DNA of 64,000 bases from assembly GCF_003626975.1 (NCBI RefSeq), contig NZ_CP032616.1, forward strand, positions 4,688,001 to 4,752,000. Reading direction: 5' to 3'. This document shows, piece by piece, positions 31,277 to 40,201 of the stretch; position 1 is the first letter of the stretch; each line of letters opens with the position of its first letter. Origin of the DNA: Pseudomonas sp. DY-1. Lineage in GTDB: Bacteria > Pseudomonadota > Gammaproteobacteria > Pseudomonadales > Pseudomonadaceae. Both the position numbers and the translations under genes were made by a program. The notes under the pieces are model-generated. The model was not told the DNA's origin. It ran no database searches and saw nothing but the letters and a program-made list of their open reading frames with translations.

Positions 31277-33271
31277 TTACAGCAGCATGGTGCGAATATC
31301 TCCCAGCACGTCACCGAGACGCTTGGTAAAGCGCGCGGCGGCGGCACCGTTGATCACGCGGTGATCGTAGGAAAGCGACAGCGGCAGCATCAGGCGCGGC
31401 TGGAAGGCCTTGCCATCCCAGACCGGCTGCATCGCGGCCTTGGACACACCGAGGATCGCCACCTCCGGCGCGTTGACGATCGGCGTGAAGCCGGTGCCGC
31501 CAATGTGGCCGAGGCTGGAGATGGTGAAGCAGGCACCCTGCATGGCATCGGCGGACAGCTTCTTGGTGCGAGCTTTCTCCGCCAGTTCGGCGGCCTCGGC
31601 GGCCAGTTGCAGCAGGCTCTTCTGGTCGACGTCGCGGATCACCGGTACCAGCAGGCCGTCCGGGGTGTCCACGGCAAAGCCGATGTGCACGTACTTCTTG
31701 CGGATCAGCGCCTTGCCACTGGGAGCCAGGGAGCTGTTGAAGTCCGGCAGTTCCTTGAGCAGGTAGGCGCAGGCCTTGAGCAGCAGCGGCAGGACGGTCA
31801 GCTTGACGCCGGCCTTCTCTGCTACTGCTTTCTGGGCCACGCGGAAGGCTTCCAGCTCGGTGATGTCGGCCGAGTCAAACTGCGTCACGTGCGGCACGTT
31901 GAGCCAGCTGCGATGCAGGTTAGCGGCACCGACTTGCATCAGGCGAGTCATGGCCACTTCTTCGATTTCGCCGAACTTGCTGAAGTCCACCGCCGGGATC
32001 GGCGGGATGCCAGCGCCACCGGCTGCACCGGCGGAGGCCGCGGCCGGAGCTTCCTTGGCCTTCTGCATCATGGCTTTGACGTACGCCTGTACGTCTTCCT
32101 TGAGCACGCGGCCATGGGGGCCGGTGGCCGGTACTGCATTCAGTTCGACGCCGAACTCGCGGGCGAGCTGGCGAACCGCCGGACCTGCGTGGACCTTGGC
32201 ACCGCTGGAGCGCGCCGGTACGCCGGTGGTGTTCGCCGCAGCGGCAGCCAGGGCCGCGATGGCAGCGACTTCGGCGGCAGCCACCGGGTGGGCACCCTCA
32301 GGTACGCGGTGCGCAGGTTGTTGGGCAGCAGGTGCGGCGGCCGGAGCCGGAGCAGCAGCGCCCGCAACCTTGAGCTTGAGAATCAGGTCGCCGGTGCCGA
32401 CTTCAGCGTCCAGCTGGACCTCGACGCTCTCCACCACGCCTGCGGCGGGAGAGGGGATCTCCATGCTGGCCTTGTCGGATTCCAGGGTGATCAGCGACTG
32501 CTCGGCTTCGATGGTGTCGCCGGCCTTCACCAGAACTTCGATGACCTTGGCCTTGCCGGCCGAGCCGATATCCGGAACCTTGACGTCTTGCACCGAGGCG
32601 GTGGCTGCCGGCGCAGGGGCTGCGGCCGGAGCGGCGGCAGTTGCCGGTGCGGCAGCGGGTGCAGCAGCCTGGGCAGGCGCCGCAGCAGCCGGAGCTGCAC
32701 CTGCAACGCGCAGTTTGAGGATCAGGTCGCCGGTGCCGACGTCGGCATCCAACTTGACTTCGACACTCTCCACTACACCGGCTACAGGAGAGGGAATCTC
32801 CATGCTGGCCTTGTCGGATTCCAGGGTGATCAGCGACTGCTCGGCTTCGATGGTGTCGCCGGCCTTCACCAGAACTTCAATGACCTTGGCGGTACCGCCC
32901 GAGCCGATGTCTGGAACCTTGATGTCCTGCACGCTGGAGCTGGCTGCCGCAGGTGCGGCAGCCGGGGCAGGGGCGGCGGCTTTCGCTTCGGCAGCGGGTG
33001 CAGTAGTCGGAGCCGGTGCGGGCGCCGCAGCAGCGGCACCCTCGACTTCCAGCTCCAGAAGCTCATCGCCTTCTTTCAGGCGATCGCCCAGCTTGACCTT
33101 CAGGCTCTTGATCACGCCGGCCTTGGGGGCCGGGATTTCCATGCTGGCCTTGTCGGACTCCAGGGTCAGCAGGCTCTGATCGGCTTCGATGCGGTCGCCA
33201 ACCTTGACGAACAGCTCGATCACTTCACCTTCGCCGCTGCCGATGTCGGGTACGCGAATCAATTCACTCAC
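31277..33271 (-). CDS. aceF: pyruvate dehydrogenase E2, dihydrolipoamide acetyltransferase
   Basis: E2 (664 aa) forms the core of the pyruvate dehydrogenase complex and moves the acetyl group to CoA. There are three N-terminal lipoyl domains, each with the ESDKAS lipoylation site (K41, K154, K267), separated by long Ala/Pro linkers. The peripheral subunit-binding domain (VHAGPAVRQLAREFGVELN) is near 360-398, and the catalytic domain starts at about 430. The active-site motif is DHRVING, with Asn where many E2 proteins have Asp, a variant I recall from related pseudomonads. P. aeruginosa AceF, as I recall, has two lipoyl domains and about 547 residues. Lipoyl domains 2 and 3 are nearly identical. 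The gene begins 11 bp after aceE. Confidence 0.97.
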   Translation of the reverse strand: MSELIRVPDIGSGEGEVIELFVKVGDRIEADQSLLTLESDKASMEIPAPKAGVIKSLKVKLGDRLKEGDELLELEVEGAAAAAPAPAPTTAPAAEAKAAAPAPAAAPAAASSSVQDIKVPDIGSGGTAKVIEVLVKAGDTIEAEQSLITLESDKASMEIPSPVAGVVESVEVKLDADVGTGDLILKLRVAGAAPAAAAPAQAAAPAAAPATAAAPAAAPAPAATASVQDVKVPDIGSAGKAKVIEVLVKAGDTIEAEQSLITLESDKASMEIPSPAAGVVESVEVQLDAEVGTGDLILKLKVAGAAAPAPAAAPAAQQPAHRVPEGAHPVAAAEVAAIAALAAAAANTTGVPARSSGAKVHAGPAVRQLAREFGVELNAVPATGPHGRVLKEDVQAYVKAMMQKAKEAPAAASAGAAGGAGIPPIPAVDFSKFGEIEEVAMTRLMQVGAANLHRSWLNVPHVTQFDSADITELEAFRVAQKAVAEKAGVKLTVLPLLLKACAYLLKELPDFNSSLAPSGKALIRKKYVHIGFAVDTPDGLLVPVIRDVDQKSLLQLAAEAAELAEKARTKKLSADAMQGACFTISSLGHIGGTGFTPIVNAPEVAILGVSKAAMQPVWDGKAFQPRLMLPLSLSYDHRVINGAAAARFTKRLGDVLGDIRTMLL
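32449..32600. repeat. internal direct repeat in aceF, copy coding lipoyl domain 3
   Basis: This stretch and 32788-32939 are nearly identical over about 100 bases and similar beyond, at an offset of exactly 339 bp (113 codons). They encode the lipoylation regions of domains 3 and 2. Confidence 0.85.
32788..32939. repeat. internal direct repeat in aceF, copy coding lipoyl domain 2
   Basis: Partner of 32449-32600. Synonymous as well as coding positions are conserved over the core, which points to recent duplication or gene conversion. The domain 1 sequence is much more diverged. Confidence 0.85.
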
Positions 33272-33282
33272 AATGCGTCTCC

Positions 33283-35928
33283 TCAGCAGTCCAGCGGGTT
33301 ACGTTTTTCAGGATCGATGCCGAACTTGGCGATGGCCTCGGCCACAACCTTGGGTTCGATCTCGCCGCGGTCTGCCAGGGCCTCCAGGGCTGCCAGGACC
33401 ACCCAGTAACGGTCCACTTCGAAGAAGTGGCGCAGTTTCTTGCGGGTGTCGCTGCGGCCGAAACCGTCGGTACCGAGAACCTTGTACTCCTTGCTCGGGA
33501 CCCACTGGCGGATCTGGTCGGCAAACAGCTTCATGTAGTCGGTAGAGGCCACGACCGGGCCTTTGCGGCCGCTCAGGCACTGCTCGACATAGGTCTGCTT
33601 CGGCTTCTGTTCCGGGTGCAGGCGGTTCTGGCGCTCGACTGCCAGGCCATCGCGGCGCAGCTCGTTGAAGCTGGTGACGCTCCAGACATCGGCGCCGACG
33701 TTGAACTGCTCGCGGAGGATCTTCGCCGCCTCCTGGACTTCGCGCAGGATGGTGCCCGAACCCAGCAGTTGCACGTGATGCGCGGCTTCCTTCTTGTCCT
33801 CTTCGAGGAGGTACATGCCCTTGATGATGCCTTCCTCGGCACCTGCCGGCAGCGCCGGCTGGGTGTAGGCCTCGTTCATCACGGTGATGTAGTAGAAGAT
33901 GTTCTGCTGTTCTTCGGCCATCTGGCGGATGCCCTCACGCACGATCACCGCCAGCTCGTAGCCGAAGGTGGGGTCGTATGTGCGGCAGTTCGGGATGGTG
34001 GCCGCCATGAGGTGGCTGTGGCCGTCCTCGTGCTGCAGGCCTTCACCGTTCAGGGTGGTACGGCCGGCGGTGCCGCCGATCAGGAAACCACGGGCGCGGC
34101 TGTCGCCGGCTGCCCAGGCCAGGTCACCGATACGCTGGAAGCCGAACATCGAATAGAAGATGTAGAACGGCAGCATCGGCTGGTTGTGGTTGCTGTAGGA
34201 GGTACCGGCGGCAATGAAGGAGGACATGGCGCCTGCTTCGTTGATGCCTTCCTCGAGGATCTGGCCCTTCTTGTCCTCGCGGTAGAACATCACCTGGTCC
34301 TTGTCGACGGGCTCGTAGAGCTGGCCGACCGAGGAGTAGATACCCAGCTGGCGGAACATGCCTTCCATGCCGAAGGTACGGGCTTCGTCCGGGATGATCG
34401 GGACGATGCGCTGGCCCAGTTCCTTGTCCTTGACCAGCTGCGCCAGGATGCGCACGAAGGCCATGGTGGTGGAGATTTCACGATCACCAGAGCCATCGAG
34501 GATGGCCTTGAGGGTTTCCAGTGGCGGAGTCGGGATGCTGAAGCTGTTGACACGACGCTGCGGCACATAGCCACCCAGGGCGGCGCGGCGCTCATGCAGG
34601 TACTTGTATTCTGCACTGCCTTCCTGCGGACGGAAGAAGGGTAGCTTTTCCAGGTCGGCGTCGTTGACCGGAATGTCGAAGCGGTCGCGGAACTGCTTCA
34701 GGCTCTCGACATCGACCTTCTTGGTGTTGTGAGCGGTGTTCTTCGCTTCGCCCGCACCGGTGCCGTAACCCTTGATGGTCTTGGCCAAGATGACAGTGGG
34801 CTGGCCCTTGTGGTTGACCGCCTGATGGTAGGCCGCATAGACCTTGTAGGGGTCGTGGCCGCCACGGTTGAGCTTCCAGATCTCGTCATCGGAAAGGTCC
34901 TGCACCATTTCCTTGAGTTCCGGGGTGTTGAAGAAGTTTTCGCGGACGTAAGCACCGTCCTTGGCCTTGTAGTTCTGGTATTCGCCGTCGACCACTTCGT
35001 CCATGCGACGTTGCAGGGTGCCGTTGGTGTCCTTGGCGAACAGCGGGTCCCAGAAGCGACCCCAGACCACCTTGTTGACGTTCCACTGGGCTCCGCGGAA
35101 GACGCCTTCCAGTTCCTGGATGATCTTGCCGTTGCCGCGAACCGGGCCATCGAGGCGCTGCAGGTTGCAGTTGATGACGAAGATCAGGTTGTCCAGCTTC
35201 TCGCGGCCGGCCATGGAGATGGCGCCGAGGGATTCCGGCTCGTCGCACTCGCCGTCGCCCATGAAGCACCAGACTTTCTGCTTGCCGGCCGGGATGAAGC
35301 CGCGGCTTTCCAGGTACTTCATGAAGCGTGCCTGGTAGATCGCCTGGATCGGACCGAGGCCCATGGATACGGTGGGGAATTGCCAGAAGTCCGGCATCAG
35401 CCAGGGGTGCGGATAGGAGGACAGGCCCTTGCCGTCCACTTCCTGACGGAAGTTGACCATCTGGTCTTCGCTGATACGCCCTTCCATGAAGGCGCGGGCA
35501 TAGATGCCGGGGGAGGCGTGGCCCTGATAGAAGATCAGGTCGCCGCCATGCTCTTCGGTGGGAGCCTGGAAGAAGTAGTTGAAGCCGATGTCGTAGAGAG
35601 TTGCCGAGGAAGCGAAGCTGGAAATGTGACCGCCCAGGTCCGGGTCGTTCAGGTTGGTGCGCATCACCATTGCCAGGGCATTCCAGCGCACCATGGAGCG
35701 AATGCGGCGTTCCATGAACAGGTCGCCGGGCATGCGTGCTTCGTGGGTTACCGGGATGCTGTTGCGGTACGGCGTAGTGATGGCGTAGGGCAGTTGGGTG
35801 CCGCTGCGGGTCGCCAGCTCACCCATGCGGGTCAGCAGGTAGTGCGCGCGGTCTTCGCCTTCTTTGTCGAGTACGGACTCCAGGGAATCCAGCCATTCCT
35901 GGGTTTCGACGGGATCGAGGTCTTGCAT
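33283..35928 (-). CDS. aceE: pyruvate dehydrogenase E1, homodimeric
   Basis: E1 (881 aa) decarboxylates pyruvate with thiamine diphosphate and acetylates the lipoyl groups of AceF. The N-terminus MQDLDPVETQEWLDSLESVL is typical of the homodimeric gammaproteobacterial form. The ThDP/Mg motif starts at GDGECDEPES (about residue 228) and ends with the Asn pair in FVINCN. The transketolase-like central and C-terminal domains are complete. It is the first gene of aceEF, and two HexR-like palindromes lie 110 to 180 bp upstream of its start. Confidence 0.98.
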   Translation of the reverse strand: MQDLDPVETQEWLDSLESVLDKEGEDRAHYLLTRMGELATRSGTQLPYAITTPYRNSIPVTHEARMPGDLFMERRIRSMVRWNALAMVMRTNLNDPDLGGHISSFASSATLYDIGFNYFFQAPTEEHGGDLIFYQGHASPGIYARAFMEGRISEDQMVNFRQEVDGKGLSSYPHPWLMPDFWQFPTVSMGLGPIQAIYQARFMKYLESRGFIPAGKQKVWCFMGDGECDEPESLGAISMAGREKLDNLIFVINCNLQRLDGPVRGNGKIIQELEGVFRGAQWNVNKVVWGRFWDPLFAKDTNGTLQRRMDEVVDGEYQNYKAKDGAYVRENFFNTPELKEMVQDLSDDEIWKLNRGGHDPYKVYAAYHQAVNHKGQPTVILAKTIKGYGTGAGEAKNTAHNTKKVDVESLKQFRDRFDIPVNDADLEKLPFFRPQEGSAEYKYLHERRAALGGYVPQRRVNSFSIPTPPLETLKAILDGSGDREISTTMAFVRILAQLVKDKELGQRIVPIIPDEARTFGMEGMFRQLGIYSSVGQLYEPVDKDQVMFYREDKKGQILEEGINEAGAMSSFIAAGTSYSNHNQPMLPFYIFYSMFGFQRIGDLAWAAGDSRARGFLIGGTAGRTTLNGEGLQHEDGHSHLMAATIPNCRTYDPTFGYELAVIVREGIRQMAEEQQNIFYYITVMNEAYTQPALPAGAEEGIIKGMYLLEEDKKEAAHHVQLLGSGTILREVQEAAKILREQFNVGADVWSVTSFNELRRDGLAVERQNRLHPEQKPKQTYVEQCLSGRKGPVVASTDYMKLFADQIRQWVPSKEYKVLGTDGFGRSDTRKKLRHFFEVDRYWVVLAALEALADRGEIEPKVVAEAIAKFGIDPEKRNPLDC

Positions 35929-36037
35929 GGCTTGCTCCAGGGCGGAAAGGCTTCCAGAATCGGATGCCAGTGGTCACGGCCGGCCTTGTGGGGCGGTCGC
36001 GGCGAAATTCTTGTTACCGGGGGTAGAACCGGGCTCG

Positions 36038-36052
36038 TGTAGTTTTACTACA
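36038..36052. promoter_or_regulatory. HexR-like operator 1 upstream of aceE
   Basis: TGTAGTTTTACTACA is a 15-bp palindrome that fits the HexR-type consensus TGTARTWWWAYTACA, as I recall it, at every position. HexR is a repressor released by the Entner-Doudoroff intermediate KDPG. Confidence 0.6.
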
Positions 36053-36089
36053 AATCGACGAAGGTTTCAGCCCTCTGGATACAATCTTT

Positions 36090-36104
36090 CGTAGTAAAAC
36101 TACA
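36090..36104. promoter_or_regulatory. HexR-like operator 2 upstream of aceE
   Basis: CGTAGTAAAACTACA matches the same consensus at 14 of 15 positions. Its centre is 52 bp from that of the first site, close to five helical turns, so both sites face the same side of the DNA. Confidence 0.55.
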
Positions 36105-36208
36105 GACTGCGAGGCGCAGTCGGCTGAAGGCCCCGAGTTAGAGCTGTTCCGCCACCGCTGCGCCAGCCACGGGTCCAGCCTCGGCCCGCAGCCCAGAAAG
36201 GATAGACC

Positions 36209-39142
36209 ATGAGCCTGCCGCCGCTGGCCGACCTGTCGGCCAACCTCCAGCCCAGCGCCGATCGGGCGTTGTCTGCCGTCCGTGTTGCCCTCGCCGAGCG
36301 AACGCCGGACTTCGATAGTTGGCCCGACGAGCGGCAGCAGGCATTCGCCCGCGTCGCTGCGGCCAGTGACTTCGTCTCCGATCAGGCACAGCGTGATCCG
36401 GCAATGCTGCTGGCTCTGGCGGCTACCGGTGAGCTGGAACGGCCGCTGGCACCTGGCGAGCTGCGCGACCAGGTCGCGGAGCTGCTGGAGGACTGCACGG
36501 AAGAGGATGATCTCGGCCGACGCCTGCGCCGCTATCGCAATCGCCAGCAACTGCGCATTATCTGGCGCGATCTGACCCGGCAGGCCGATCTGGCGGAAAC
36601 CTGCCGTGACCTCTCCGACCTCGCTGACGCGTGCATCGATCTGGCCTACCACTGGCTCTACAGCCGACATTGCGCTCAGTTCGGAACGCCGATCGGCCGG
36701 CGCTCTGGCCAGCCGCAGCATCTTGTAGTGCTGGGTATGGGCAAGTTGGGTGCCTTCGAGCTGAACCTGTCTTCCGATATCGACCTGATCTTCGGCTACC
36801 CGGAAGGTGGCGAGACTGAGGGTGCCAAGCGCGCCCTGGATAATCAGGAGTTCTTCACCCGCCTCGGCCAGCGACTGATCAAGGCGCTGGATGCGATAAC
36901 CGTGGACGGTTTCGTTTTCCGTGTGGACATGCGTCTGCGTCCTTATGGTTCCTCCGGTCCGCTGGTGTTCAGCTTCAATGCGCTCGAGCAGTACTACCAG
37001 GACCAGGGGCGTGACTGGGAGCGCTACGCCATGATCAAGGCGCGGACCGTGGGCGGTGACCAGGCTGCTGGTGCCCAACTCCTGCAAATGCTGCGCCCCT
37101 TCGTCTATCGCCGTTACCTGGACTTTTCCGCCATCGAGGCGCTGCGCTCGATGAAGCAACTCATCCAGCAGGAAGTGCGCCGCAAGGGCATGACCGAGAA
37201 CGTCAAGCTAGGCTCCGGCGGCATTCGCGAGGTGGAGTTCATCGCCCAGGCGTTTCAGCTTATCCACGGTGGTCGCGACCTCAGCCTGCAACAGCGGCCG
37301 CTGTTGACGGTCCTGAATACGCTGGAAGGCCAGGGTTATCTTCCGTCGCCAGTGGTGGCGGAGCTGAAGGAGGGCTACGAATTCCTCCGTTATACCGAGC
37401 ATGCCCTGCAGGCTATTGCCGACCGCCAGACCCAGATGCTGCCGGACAACGACCTCGATCGCGCGCGCGTGGCCTTCATCATGGGATTCGATGGTTGGGC
37501 AGCCTTTCACGAGCGCCTGATGCACTGGCGCGGGCGTGTCGAATGGCACTTCCAGCAGGTGATCGCCGACCCGGATGAAGAAGAGGGCGGCGACGGCGAA
37601 AGCTGCATCGGTGGGGAATGGCTGCCGCTCTGGGAAGAGGCGCTGGATGAAGAGAGCGCTTGCCGACAGTTGGGTGAGGCTGGCTTTGCCGAGCCTGGCG
37701 CCGCCTGGCGTCGACTCACGGACCTGCGCAACGGCCCTCAGGTGCGAGCGATGCAGCGTCTTGGTCGTGAGCGGCTGGATGCCTTCATTCCGCGCCTGCT
37801 GAACCTGACCGTTGAGCATGAAAAGCCCGACCTGGTGCTGGAGCGGGTACTGCCCCTGGTGGAGAAGGTGGCAAGGCGTTCCGCCTATCTGGTTCTACTG
37901 ACCGAGAACCCAGGTGCACTTCAGAGGCTGATCGAGCTCTGCGCTGCCAGCCCCTGGATCGCCGAGCAGATCACTCGCTTCCCGTTACTGCTGGATGAGC
38001 TGCTCAATGAAGGGCGTCTCTATCGTCCGCCGCTGGCTCCCGAGCTGGCTGCCGAGCTGCGCGAGCGCCTGACGCGCATTCCCGAAGACGACCTGGAACA
38101 GCAGATGGAAGCCTTGCGGCATTTCAAGCTGGCCCACAGCCTTCGCGTGGCCGCTTCGGAAATCGCCGGCACGCTGCCGCTCATGAAGGTCAGCGATTAC
38201 CTGACCTGGCTTGCCGAGGCCATCCTTGACCAGGTTCTGGCGCTGTCGTGGCGCCATACCGTAGCCAAGCACGGTACGCCCAAGCGCGCTGATGGCAGCC
38301 TCTGCGACCCGGATTTCATCATCGTCGGTTACGGCAAGGTGGGTGGCCTGGAGTTCGGCCACGGCTCGGACCTGGACCTGGTATTCATCCATGACGGCGA
38401 CCCGCAGGCCGAAACCGATGGCGCCAAGCCCATCGACGGGGCGCAGTTCTTTACCCGCCTGGGCCAGCGAATCATTCACTTGCTGACGACCCAGACCACT
38501 TCCGGCGCCCTGTATGAGGTGGACATGCGCCTGCGCCCGTCGGGTGCGGCGGGCCTGCTTGTCAGTTCCCTCGGTGCGTTCCAGCGCTACCAGGAGAATG
38601 AGGCCTGGACCTGGGAACACCAGGCGCTGGTGCGCGCGCGGGTGCTTGTGGGCTCCCCGCGCGTCGCCACTGCGTTCGAACAGGTTCGCCTGGCGGTGCT
38701 CGGTCGTGAGCGCGACCTGGCCACGCTGCGTGTCGAGGTCAGCGAGATGCGGACCAAGATGCGTGACAACCTCGGTACTCGCGAAACCGGCGCCGGCACG
38801 GGGCAGAATGCCTTCGAGGCCGCGGCGGCCTTCGATCTGAAGCAGGATGCCGGCGGTATCGTCGATATCGAATTTATGGTGCAATATGCGGCCCTGGCCT
38901 GGTCACGACAGCATCCCGAGCTGGTTCGTTACACCGATAACATCCGCATCCTGGATGGCCTGGAACAGGCAAAACTGCTGGCAGGCGACGAGGTTCGTCT
39001 CCTGCAGGAGGCCTACAAAGCCTACCGTTCAGCGGCTCACCGCCAGGCCCTGCAAAAGCAGCCGGGGGTGGTGCGCGGGGACCAGTTCCACGCGGAGCGC
39101 CAAGGCGTGACGCGGATCTGGCGCGAGTTGGGGTTGAACTGA
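36209..39142 (+). CDS. glnE: bifunctional glutamine synthetase adenylyltransferase/deadenylase
   Basis: GlnE (977 aa) adds AMP to glutamine synthetase and removes it again, according to the PII state. It has two nucleotidyltransferase domains: the N-terminal deadenylase with LSSDIDLIFGY near residue 187 and the C-terminal adenylylase with GSDLDLVFIHDGD near 717. Each is followed by helical regulatory segments. The ATG at 36209 follows GAAAGGA. It is divergent from aceE across 280 bp that hold the HexR-like sites. Together with gltBD it places two nitrogen-assimilation functions in the window. Confidence 0.97.
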   Translation: MSLPPLADLSANLQPSADRALSAVRVALAERTPDFDSWPDERQQAFARVAAASDFVSDQAQRDPAMLLALAATGELERPLAPGELRDQVAELLEDCTEEDDLGRRLRRYRNRQQLRIIWRDLTRQADLAETCRDLSDLADACIDLAYHWLYSRHCAQFGTPIGRRSGQPQHLVVLGMGKLGAFELNLSSDIDLIFGYPEGGETEGAKRALDNQEFFTRLGQRLIKALDAITVDGFVFRVDMRLRPYGSSGPLVFSFNALEQYYQDQGRDWERYAMIKARTVGGDQAAGAQLLQMLRPFVYRRYLDFSAIEALRSMKQLIQQEVRRKGMTENVKLGSGGIREVEFIAQAFQLIHGGRDLSLQQRPLLTVLNTLEGQGYLPSPVVAELKEGYEFLRYTEHALQAIADRQTQMLPDNDLDRARVAFIMGFDGWAAFHERLMHWRGRVEWHFQQVIADPDEEEGGDGESCIGGEWLPLWEEALDEESACRQLGEAGFAEPGAAWRRLTDLRNGPQVRAMQRLGRERLDAFIPRLLNLTVEHEKPDLVLERVLPLVEKVARRSAYLVLLTENPGALQRLIELCAASPWIAEQITRFPLLLDELLNEGRLYRPPLAPELAAELRERLTRIPEDDLEQQMEALRHFKLAHSLRVAASEIAGTLPLMKVSDYLTWLAEAILDQVLALSWRHTVAKHGTPKRADGSLCDPDFIIVGYGKVGGLEFGHGSDLDLVFIHDGDPQAETDGAKPIDGAQFFTRLGQRIIHLLTTQTTSGALYEVDMRLRPSGAAGLLVSSLGAFQRYQENEAWTWEHQALVRARVLVGSPRVATAFEQVRLAVLGRERDLATLRVEVSEMRTKMRDNLGTRETGAGTGQNAFEAAAAFDLKQDAGGIVDIEFMVQYAALAWSRQHPELVRYTDNIRILDGLEQAKLLAGDEVRLLQEAYKAYRSAAHRQALQKQPGVVRGDQFHAERQGVTRIWRELGLN

Positions 39143-39184
39143 CTCGAATGGCTGAACCAATCGAATTCTTGAGGAGCTGGCAAT

Positions 39185-40108
39185 ATGTCGATGGCCGATC
39201 GTGATGGCGTGATCTGGTATGACGGCGAACTGGTGCCGTGGCGCGAAGCAACCACTCACGTCCTGACCCACACCCTGCATTACGGCATGGGCGTGTTCGA
39301 AGGCGTGCGCGCCTACAACACCCCGGACGGCACCGCCATTTTCCGCCTGCAGGCGCACACCGACCGTCTGTTCGACTCCGCCCACATCTTCAACATGGAG
39401 ATTCCATTCTCCAAGGAAGAAATCAACGAAGCGCAGCGCGCCGCCGTTCGTGAAAACGGCCTGGAAAGTGCCTACCTGCGCCCAATGGTGTTCTTCGGCA
39501 GCGAAGGCATGGGGCTGCGCGCTACCGGCCTGAAGGTCCATGTAATCGTCGCCGCCTGGCATTGGGGCGCCTACATGGGCGAAGAAGCGCTGGTCAACGG
39601 CATCAAGGTGCGCACCAGCTCCTACACTCGCCACCACGTCAACATCTCGATGACGCGCGCCAAGGCCAACGGCAACTACATCAACTCGATGCTGGCCCTG
39701 CAGGAAGCCATCTCCGGCGGCGCCGACGAGGCCATGCTGCTGGACCCGGAAGGCTACGTGGCAGAGGGTTCGGGCGAGAACATCTTCCTGGTCAAGGATG
39801 GTGTGGTGTACACCCCGGAAGTGACTTCCTGCCTCAATGGCATCACCCGTGGAACCATCCTGACCCTGGCCGGCGAGCTGGGCATCAAGGTGGTCGAGAA
39901 GCGCATCACCCGTGACGAGGTGTACATCGCCGATGAGGCCTTCTTCACCGGTACCGCCGCTGAAGTCACCCCGATCCGCGAAGTGGACGGTCGCAAGATT
40001 GGCATCGGCCGTCGCGGTCCGGTGACCGAGAAGCTGCAGAAAGCCTACTTCGACCTGGTGACCGGCAAGACCTCCGCCCACGGCGAGTGGCGCACCCTAG
40101 TCAAGTAA
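39185..40108 (+). CDS. ilvE: branched-chain amino acid aminotransferase
   Basis: IlvE (307 aa) interconverts Val, Leu and Ile with their 2-keto acids using glutamate or 2-oxoglutarate. It is a fold-type IV PLP enzyme. The PLP lysine is K160 in TRAKANGNYINS, and the conserved EGSGENIF and GITRGTIL segments follow. GAGGAG lies before the ATG at 39185. It follows glnE by 42 bp and may be co-transcribed with it. A REP-like hairpin separates it from the LPS operon. Confidence 0.97.
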   Translation: MSMADRDGVIWYDGELVPWREATTHVLTHTLHYGMGVFEGVRAYNTPDGTAIFRLQAHTDRLFDSAHIFNMEIPFSKEEINEAQRAAVRENGLESAYLRPMVFFGSEGMGLRATGLKVHVIVAAWHWGAYMGEEALVNGIKVRTSSYTRHHVNISMTRAKANGNYINSMLALQEAISGGADEAMLLDPEGYVAEGSGENIFLVKDGVVYTPEVTSCLNGITRGTILTLAGELGIKVVEKRITRDEVYIADEAFFTGTAAEVTPIREVDGRKIGIGRRGPVTEKLQKAYFDLVTGKTSAHGEWRTLVK

Positions 40109-40116
40109 TCCGACTA

Positions 40117-40197
40117 AGCTGCACGCGGCAAGCCGCAAGCTGCAAGTGGTGACCGCCGCTTGGAGCTTGCGGCTTGTCGCTTGAGGCTTGAAGCTGC
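40117..40197. repeat. REP-like imperfect hairpin between ilvE and waaF
   Basis: GCAAGCCGCAAGCTGCAAG (40128-40146) pairs imperfectly with CTTGGAGCTTGCGGCTTGT (40159-40177), and further AAGCTGC/GAAGCTGC copies flank the stem. The composition is that of the AAGCTGCAAGC-type repeats common in Pseudomonas intergenic regions. It ends only 4 bases before the waaF start. Confidence 0.7.
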
Positions 40198-40201
40198 CTT
40201 T

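Noticed and set aside
31088..33409. 773-codon open frame antisense to aceF
   Set aside because: Its repeats are only the complement of the lipoyl-domain duplication and Ala/Pro linkers.
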